The notes under the pieces were generated by a model. That model searched no databases, had not been told where the DNA came from, and worked only from the letters and a program-made list of their open reading frames with translations. Shown one piece after another: positions 4,805 through 8,990 of a DNA stretch of 8,990 nucleotides. Positions within the stretch are counted from its first letter, which is position 1, and each line of letters opens with the position of its first letter. The stretch lies in assembly GCA_026398675.1 (NCBI GenBank), contig JAPLSK010000361.1, positions 1-8,990 on the forward strand. Direction: 5' to 3'. The translations under genes were made by a program, and so were the position numbers. Origin of the DNA: a bacterium (GTDB taxonomy: Bacteria > RBG-13-66-14).

Positions 4805-6508
4805 ATGAACCTCACCGCCTGCCGCCACGTTTTCGAGGACACCCTGGCCCTCCTGCGCCCCCGCACCGGCGTGGAGTGGCTCGAGCGGCTCGACGATGCC
4901 TACCGCCTGGCCGCCAAGGCCCACCGCGGGCAACGACGCCGCTCCGGCGACCCCTTTTTAATCCACTCCGTCGAGGTGGCCCACATCCTGGCCGAGCTCG
5001 GGGGCGACGCCGAAACGGTCATCGCCGGCATCCTCCACGACACCCTCGAGGACACGAGCTTGGGCGGGCTGGAAATCATGGAGGAGTTCGGCGAGGGGGT
5101 GTACCACCTCGTCCAGGGGCTGACCCAGGAGGCCAGGGCGGAGAGGTCCGGCCGGGCCGGCCCCTCGGCGACCCTGCGTCGGCTGCTCCTGGCCGCCCAG
5201 CACGACCCGCGCATCCTTCTTATCAAGCTCGCCGACCGCCTCCACAACATGCGCACCCTCCAGCACATGCCCCCGGAAAAGCGCCGCGAGAAGGCCCTGG
5301 AAACCCTGGAAATCTACGCCCCCCTGGCCCACCGCCTCGGCGTGGCCAAGCTGCGGTGGGAGATGGAGGACCGGGCGCTCATGTTCCTCCAACCCGAGGT
5401 GTACGCCAACCTGGCGGAAATCGTCCGCGCCGGAAAGCCCGAGCAGGAGGCCATCCTGGTCGAGGTCATCGAGGAGCTGAAGGCCAAGCTCGAGGAGCTG
5501 GAGATTCAGGCGACCGTCTTCGGCCGCCCCAAGCACATCTACTCCATCTACCGCAAGATGATAGAGAAGGGCGAGCCGCCGGAGCACATGGTGGACCTCT
5601 TGGGAATCCGGGTCATCACCCGAGAGGTGCGCGACTGCTACGGTGTGCTGGGCATCGTCCACAGCCTGTGGCGCCCCATCGCCGGTGCCTTCTCCGACTA
5701 CATCGCCAACCCGAAGCCCAACCGGTACCAGTCGCTGCACACGGCGGTTCACGGCCGTCACGGTCACCGCATCGAGGTCCAGATACGCACCGAGGAGATG
5801 AACTTCATCGCCGAATACGGCGTGGCCGGCCACTTCTTCTACAAGGAGACCGGCTTCGACGCCGACCTCGACGACGAGCTGCTCTGGCTGCGACGGATAG
5901 TGGACTGGGAGAAGCAGGCCGTCAACTCCCGCACTTTCGCCAGCGCGGTCAAGGTGGACCTCTTCGCCGAGCAGATATTCGTCATCACCCCCAAGGGGAA
6001 GACGCTGGACCTGCCGGTGGACTCCACGGTACTCGACCTCGCATTCCGCCTCCACACCGACCTGGGCTTGACCTGCTCGGGCGCCATGGTGAACGGACGG
6101 CCGGAGCTCCTGAACCACGTGCTCTCGGCCGGCGACCGCGTCGAGGTGCTGACCTCCGAGGAGGTTCACCCCAGGCCCGGTTGGCTCCGGTTCGTAAAGA
6201 CCTCCCACGCCCGCCACGCCATCCGCCGCTACCTCCACGACCACCCCGAGCTTGGGCGCAGGGTGAAACGCAGCCTCGTGCGCTTCAGTCTCAAGGGCGA
6301 CCTGGGCGACTTCAAGCGGTTGGTGGATGGGATACACCGGCTCCACGAGATCGAACTCACCAAGGTCAGCTTCACCCCCTTTGGGCCGATGAACATCCTC
6401 ATCAACGCGCGGGTGCCCGACACCGAGGAGACGCCGGCCGAGTCGGGCCCGAGCATCGCCCGGCTCGCCGAGACTTTCCCCGGCCTTTGTGTCGAGGTCC
6501 GACGATGA
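4805..6508 (+). CDS. rel: RelA/SpoT-type (p)ppGpp synthetase/hydrolase, short form
   Basis: A 567-residue stringent-response enzyme that makes and degrades (p)ppGpp in the cytoplasm. The HD hydrolase domain (about 20-200) keeps all expected ligands: H54, H78-D79, E82-D83, and KLADRLHNMRT with D144 and N148. The synthetase domain (about 235-350) keeps K243, K251, catalytic D264 and E324, YQSLHT (308-313) and the QIRT loop. The RXKD motif seen in bifunctional enzymes is altered to A295-F-S-D298. A TGS domain follows (about 387-450, H417), then a helical segment. The usual zinc-finger/coiled-coil and ACT/RRM domains of 700-750-residue relatives are absent, so ribosome- or amino-acid-dependent control may differ. 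No Shine-Dalgarno precedes ATG 4805. The stop overlaps the start of pgeF as ATGA. Confidence 0.93.
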   Translation: MNLTACRHVFEDTLALLRPRTGVEWLERLDDAYRLAAKAHRGQRRRSGDPFLIHSVEVAHILAELGGDAETVIAGILHDTLEDTSLGGLEIMEEFGEGVYHLVQGLTQEARAERSGRAGPSATLRRLLLAAQHDPRILLIKLADRLHNMRTLQHMPPEKRREKALETLEIYAPLAHRLGVAKLRWEMEDRALMFLQPEVYANLAEIVRAGKPEQEAILVEVIEELKAKLEELEIQATVFGRPKHIYSIYRKMIEKGEPPEHMVDLLGIRVITREVRDCYGVLGIVHSLWRPIAGAFSDYIANPKPNRYQSLHTAVHGRHGHRIEVQIRTEEMNFIAEYGVAGHFFYKETGFDADLDDELLWLRRIVDWEKQAVNSRTFASAVKVDLFAEQIFVITPKGKTLDLPVDSTVLDLAFRLHTDLGLTCSGAMVNGRPELLNHVLSAGDRVEVLTSEEVHPRPGWLRFVKTSHARHAIRRYLHDHPELGRRVKRSLVRFSLKGDLGDFKRLVDGIHRLHEIELTKVSFTPFGPMNILINARVPDTEETPAESGPSIARLAETFPGLCVEVRR

Positions 6509-7221
6509 GGGACGCCGGCTCGCCGAACCGTTGGGAGGTGTTCCAGGTCGGTCCGGCGACGGGGTTCATCACTCTGCGGGCTGGACATCCCGCCGACGAC
6601 CCCCTGGCCACCGTCCGCGAGCTTCTGGACGGGATCGCGCCGGGGGCGGGGATAGCCCGGGCACACCAGGTCCACGGCCGCGAGGTTTTTCTCGCCGAGG
6701 GTCCTACCTTTCTCCCCTACCCCCGGGCCGACGCCCTGGTCACGGACAAAAAGGGGCTCGCCGTGGTCGTCCTCACCGCCGACTGCTTCCCGGTCCTTCT
6801 AGCCGACGAACGTTCGCGGGTCGCGGGAGCGGTCCACGCCGGCCGCCGGGGCGCCCTGGCCGACGTGGTGGGGGCGGCGCTGGAGCTCATCGAGCGGCGC
6901 TTCGCCGTGGGACTGTCCTCCCTCTTCGCGCAGGTGGGCCCCGGCATCGGGCCCTGCTGCTACGAGGTGTCGGACGAAATCGCCGACGAGTTCGCCGGGC
7001 GCTGGGGGGAGCGGTTCGTCCGCCGGGTTCCGGACGGCGGTCCCCGTCTGGACCTCCCCGGCCTCGTTCTGCACCAGCTACTCGCACGCGGGGTAAGCCC
7101 GGACCGAATCACGGCCTCGGGTGATTGCACCCGGTGCCGAAGCGACCGTTACTGGAGCCACCGGGCCCTGGGTGAGGCGGCGGGCCGCATGGCCACGGGC
7201 GTGCTCCTCGAGGGCCGATAA
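6505..7221 (+). CDS. pgeF: Laccase-domain protein PgeF/YfiH (peptidoglycan editing / purine nucleoside phosphorylase)
   Basis: A 238-residue protein of the DUF152 (YfiH/multicopper polyphenol oxidase) family. Members are known as polyphenol-oxidase-like, as purine nucleoside-cleaving enzymes, and in E. coli as PgeF, which keeps L-serine out of peptidoglycan stem peptides. The metal-site residues are visible: AHQVHG (H54, H57), TADC (C94), VHAG (H111) and GIGPCCYE (C151-C152), plus the late CTRC (208-211) and GRMA segment. The normally conserved tryptophan of HAGWRG is arginine (R114). Length is normal. The ATG at 6505 overlaps the rel stop, with GAGG at 6494-6497 as ribosome site, so the two are co-transcribed and probably translationally coupled. 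The frame is open well upstream within rel, but homology begins near this ATG. Confidence 0.88.
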   Translation: MRDAGSPNRWEVFQVGPATGFITLRAGHPADDPLATVRELLDGIAPGAGIARAHQVHGREVFLAEGPTFLPYPRADALVTDKKGLAVVVLTADCFPVLLADERSRVAGAVHAGRRGALADVVGAALELIERRFAVGLSSLFAQVGPGIGPCCYEVSDEIADEFAGRWGERFVRRVPDGGPRLDLPGLVLHQLLARGVSPDRITASGDCTRCRSDRYWSHRALGEAAGRMATGVLLEGR

Positions 7222-7225
7222 TCCT

Positions 7226-7255
7226 TTGCCCGGCGCCCTGTGTTTGAGGTATTAT
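7226..7255 (+). promoter_or_regulatory. Sigma-70-type promoter for the Memo-AMMECR1 gene
   Basis: TTGCCC (7226-7231), an 18-base spacer, then TATTAT (7250-7255). Expected start is near 7262, about 29 bases before the ATG at 7291. The gap between pgeF and the next gene (69 bases) has no terminator, so read-through from rel-pgeF is possible. Confidence 0.5.
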
Positions 7256-7290
7256 TCATCTGTCCGCAGTGCGGCTCAGGGGGGTGGGCA

Positions 7291-8706
7291 ATGGCAATCA
7301 GCGGCGACCTGGAGCAGCTGAAGAAGAAGGCTCGGGGGAAGGTGCGCGCCCCGGCGGTGGCCGGGAGCTTCTACCCGGCGCCCGCGGATTCCCTGCGCCG
7401 CCAGGTCACCCAACTCCTCCAACGGGCACGAACCGAACCATCCTCCGGTGTCCGCGCCCTCATCGCGCCCCACGCGGGGTACGTCTACTCGGGCACCATC
7501 GCCGCCGGCGCCTACGCCTCCATCGGCGAGAACACCTTCCGGCGCGTGGTGGTCATCGCCCCCAGCCACCGGGTGCCCTTCGACGGCGTGTCGGCCTTCG
7601 TGGGCGAGGCCTACGAAACGCCGCTCGGTCTAGTCGAGGTGGACCTGGAGGCCCTCGCGGCGCTGGCCGCCGCCTACCCCCTGGAATCCGTAACCCCCGC
7701 CCACAGCCTCGAGCACTCCGTGGAAGTGCAGCTCCCCTTCATCCAGCTAGCCCTGCCCGGAACGAAGCTCGTGCCGCTTTTGATGGGCTCCCAGGACGTG
7801 GAAACGGCCCGGGGGCTTGCATCGGCGTTGGCCACGTCCCTCGGCGGCGCGGACACCCTGGTCGCGGCCTCGAGCGATCTCTCCCATTACCACGAGGACT
7901 CGGTGGCCCGGGTCATGGACGGGGTCATCGCCGGCCACGTGCGGATGCTGGAGCCGGAGAAGCTGCTCGAGTCGGTGGAGTGCGAACGGGCGGCGGCCTG
8001 CGGCGCGGGCCCCATAGCGGCGGCGATGTTCTACGCCCGCGGCGTGGGTGCCGAGGTCGCGCGCATCATCTCCTACGCCACCTCGGGCGACGTCACCGGC
8101 GACCGGCGGCAGGTCGTCGGCTACCTTTCCGCCGTGTTCCACCTGCCCGGCCCGAAAGAGGAAGGCCACGACCTGGATCGGGAGGAGAAGCGGCAGTTGC
8201 TGCGCCTGGCCCGCGAGGCCCTGGAGAACCACTTCGCCGGACGTAAGCCGCCCGAGCTTACCGAGCCCTCGGCCCGGTTGCGGCAGAAGCGCGGCGCCTT
8301 CGTCACCCTGACCGAAGGCGGCAATCTCCGGGGCTGCATCGGCTACGTGGAGCCCGTCGTGCCTCTGTGGCGGGCGGTGCGGGAGATGGCGGTGTCGGCG
8401 GCCACCGGCGACCCTCGATTCCTGCCCGTGACGCCCGGGGAGCTGGAAGGTCTGCGCATCGAAATCAGCGCGCTTTCGCCCCTGGAAAGGTGCGACGACC
8501 CGAACGGGGTCACCGTCGGCCGCCACGGCCTCGTGGCGCGACAGGGCGGCCGGTCGGGCCTCCTCCTGCCCCAGGTCCCCTCGGAGCAGGGGTGGGACCG
8601 CGAGGAGTTCCTGGCCCACACCTGCCGCAAGGCCGGACTTCCGCCCGACGCCTGGAAGCGGGGCGCCGAGCTCTACACCTTCACCGCCCAGGTCTTCCAC
8701 GAGTGA
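7291..8706 (+). CDS. AmmeMemoRadiSam system protein B-A fusion (Memo-like + AMMECR1 domains)
   Basis: A 471-residue two-domain protein. Residues about 18-285 form a Memo-like domain (related to LigB-type class III extradiol dioxygenases). The positions that line the metal pocket in human MEMO1 are all kept: H61 in APHAGY, H93 in APSHRVP, H199 in SSDLSHY, and C237 in AACGAGPI. After a short charged linker (286-300), residues about 300-470 form an AMMECR1 domain with its hallmark LRGCIGY (346-352) and LRIEISALSPL. In many bacteria and archaea these two proteins and a radical SAM enzyme form the AmmeMemoRadiSam set, whose role is not settled; no radical SAM gene is in this window. ATG 7291 is chosen over an in-frame GTG at 7240, which would lie upstream of the expected transcript start. 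GGGGGGTGGG precedes it. Confidence 0.92.
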   Translation: MAISGDLEQLKKKARGKVRAPAVAGSFYPAPADSLRRQVTQLLQRARTEPSSGVRALIAPHAGYVYSGTIAAGAYASIGENTFRRVVVIAPSHRVPFDGVSAFVGEAYETPLGLVEVDLEALAALAAAYPLESVTPAHSLEHSVEVQLPFIQLALPGTKLVPLLMGSQDVETARGLASALATSLGGADTLVAASSDLSHYHEDSVARVMDGVIAGHVRMLEPEKLLESVECERAAACGAGPIAAAMFYARGVGAEVARIISYATSGDVTGDRRQVVGYLSAVFHLPGPKEEGHDLDREEKRQLLRLAREALENHFAGRKPPELTEPSARLRQKRGAFVTLTEGGNLRGCIGYVEPVVPLWRAVREMAVSAATGDPRFLPVTPGELEGLRIEISALSPLERCDDPNGVTVGRHGLVARQGGRSGLLLPQVPSEQGWDREEFLAHTCRKAGLPPDAWKRGAELYTFTAQVFHE

Positions 8707-8717
8707 ATAAATAGAGA

Positions 8718-8736
8718 CGAGGGGTTAAGCCCCTTG
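8718..8736. other. Short hairpin between Memo-AMMECR1 and the repeat-protein gene
   Basis: CGAGGGG (8718-8724) pairs with CCCCTTG (8730-8736) across TTAAG, seven pairs including one G-T. No T-run follows on the plus strand, so it is at best a weak terminator; it could equally shape the leader of the next gene, whose ribosome site begins eight bases later. Confidence 0.35.
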
Positions 8737-8754
8737 CACATTCAAGGAGGAAAT

Positions 8755-8990
8755 GTGAGAAAGCTGTCGGTTCTCTTCCTGGCCGCGCTCGCACTGCCGG
8801 CGGCGGCGGGGCTGGTGTACGTGGTGGATGCCGAGTACCAGGCCGACGTCCTCGTGTACGTGGTGGACGCCGAGTACCAGGCCGACCTGCTGGTGTACGT
8901 GGTGGACGCCGATTACCAGGCCGACGAGGACGGCCTCTGGTACTTCGTGGACTCGGATTACCAGGCGGACTTCAAAATTTTCTACGTGGA
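8755..8990 (+). CDS. Exported 13-residue-repeat protein, probable 7(1) septoil knot (DUF6150) family, 5' part
   Basis: The gene starts at GTG 8755 behind a strong AAGGAGG (8744-8750); the overlapping ATG at 8753 is followed at once by a stop. The window ends after 78 full codons. Residues 1-20 look like a signal peptide: M-R-K, a hydrophobic run (LSVLFLAALALP) and A-A-A-G. Repeats follow: VYVVDAEYQADVL (21-33), VYVVDAEYQADLL (34-46), VYVVDADYQADED (47-59), then GL, WYFVDSDYQADFK (62-74) and the start of a fifth, IFYV. This pattern, with a tryptophan-bearing fourth unit after a short insertion, is what I recall of DUF6150 proteins, predicted and shown for a member to form a 7(1) knot. Cellular function is unknown. 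Export of such a protein is inferred from the leader alone. Confidence 0.75.
   Translation, partial: MRKLSVLFLAALALPAAAGLVYVVDAEYQADVLVYVVDAEYQADLLVYVVDADYQADEDGLWYFVDSDYQADFKIFYV
8815..8976 (+). repeat. 39-base in-frame tandem repeats inside the septoil-knot-like gene
   Basis: Unit 1 (8815-8853) and unit 2 (8854-8892) agree at 35 of 39 bases. Unit 3 (8893-8925, then diverging) differs from unit 2 at one of its first 33 bases. After a 12-base divergent stretch, unit 4 (8938-8976) keeps the protein pattern but is much less alike in DNA. The units match the 13-residue protein repeat exactly in phase. Confidence 0.85.

Noticed and set aside
4958..6346. 462-residue open frame antisense to rel
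   Set aside because: GC-rich codon bias creates long antisense frames; its composition is repetitive V/G/L/H and the sense strand encodes a well-conserved enzyme.
4765..6504. Open frame continuing into pgeF, as if a large fusion protein
   Set aside because: It is the +1 shadow of the rel gene: proline/arginine-rich and without domains. PgeF homology begins at 6505.
7240..7290. In-frame GTG start giving the Memo-AMMECR1 protein 17 more residues with a CPQCG motif
   Set aside because: The GTG precedes the -10 box, so it would not be on the transcript; the ATG at 7291 has a G-rich ribosome site. Read-through from pgeF would be needed to use it.
7747..8700. 317-residue open frame antisense to the Memo-AMMECR1 gene
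   Set aside because: Mirror of a strongly conserved sense gene; no recognisable domain.

Overview
The window is GC-rich (about two thirds G+C by eye) bacterial chromosome. It has short gene spacing, promoters of the sigma-70 type and short 5' leaders. Gene content is a mix of housekeeping functions (a phosphohexomutase, a stringent-response enzyme, PgeF) with a small iron-sulfur/flavin redox operon. Nothing in it names a phylum. The repeat-rich intergenic region and the gene mix would fit an uncultured, probably anaerobic or microaerophilic lineage, but that is inference. There is no rRNA, tRNA, CRISPR, transposase or phage gene.

Region 1 (1-2747, minus strand) is a four-gene operon read right to left. 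It encodes a ferredoxin-like protein with two cysteine clusters, a GNAT acetyltransferase, a BFD-like [2Fe-2S] protein, and an FAD amine/imino-acid dehydrogenase of the DAO family. A good promoter lies at 2719-2747. The operon runs into an inverted repeat cut by the left window edge. The ferredoxin, [2Fe-2S] protein and flavoprotein are the usual partners of multi-subunit dye-linked dehydrogenases (sarcosine oxidase, HcnABC and proline/hydroxyproline dehydrogenase type). The HcnB/alpha-type subunit is missing here. The GNAT gene is clearly poorer in GC than its neighbours and looks like an insertion.

Region 2 (2806-4356, plus strand) is a divergently transcribed phosphoglucomutase/phosphomannomutase with its own promoter and a strong intrinsic terminator.

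Region 3 (4296-4804) contains no gene. It is packed with two interleaved families of GC-rich inverted repeats and ends in a good promoter.

Region 4 (4748-7221, plus strand) holds a RelA/SpoT-type (p)ppGpp synthetase/hydrolase without C-terminal ACT domain. It overlaps pgeF (purine nucleoside/peptidoglycan-editing laccase-domain protein) by an ATGA junction.

Region 5 (7226-8706, plus strand) is a single-gene unit encoding a Memo-like domain fused to an AMMECR1 domain, i.e. AmmeMemoRadiSam proteins B and A in one chain.

Region 6 (8755-end, plus strand) is the 5' part of a gene for an exported small protein. It is built of 13-residue repeats (consensus VYVVDAEYQAD plus two residues) and closely resembles the DUF6150 / 7(1) septoil knot family. 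This is the most unusual item in the window.
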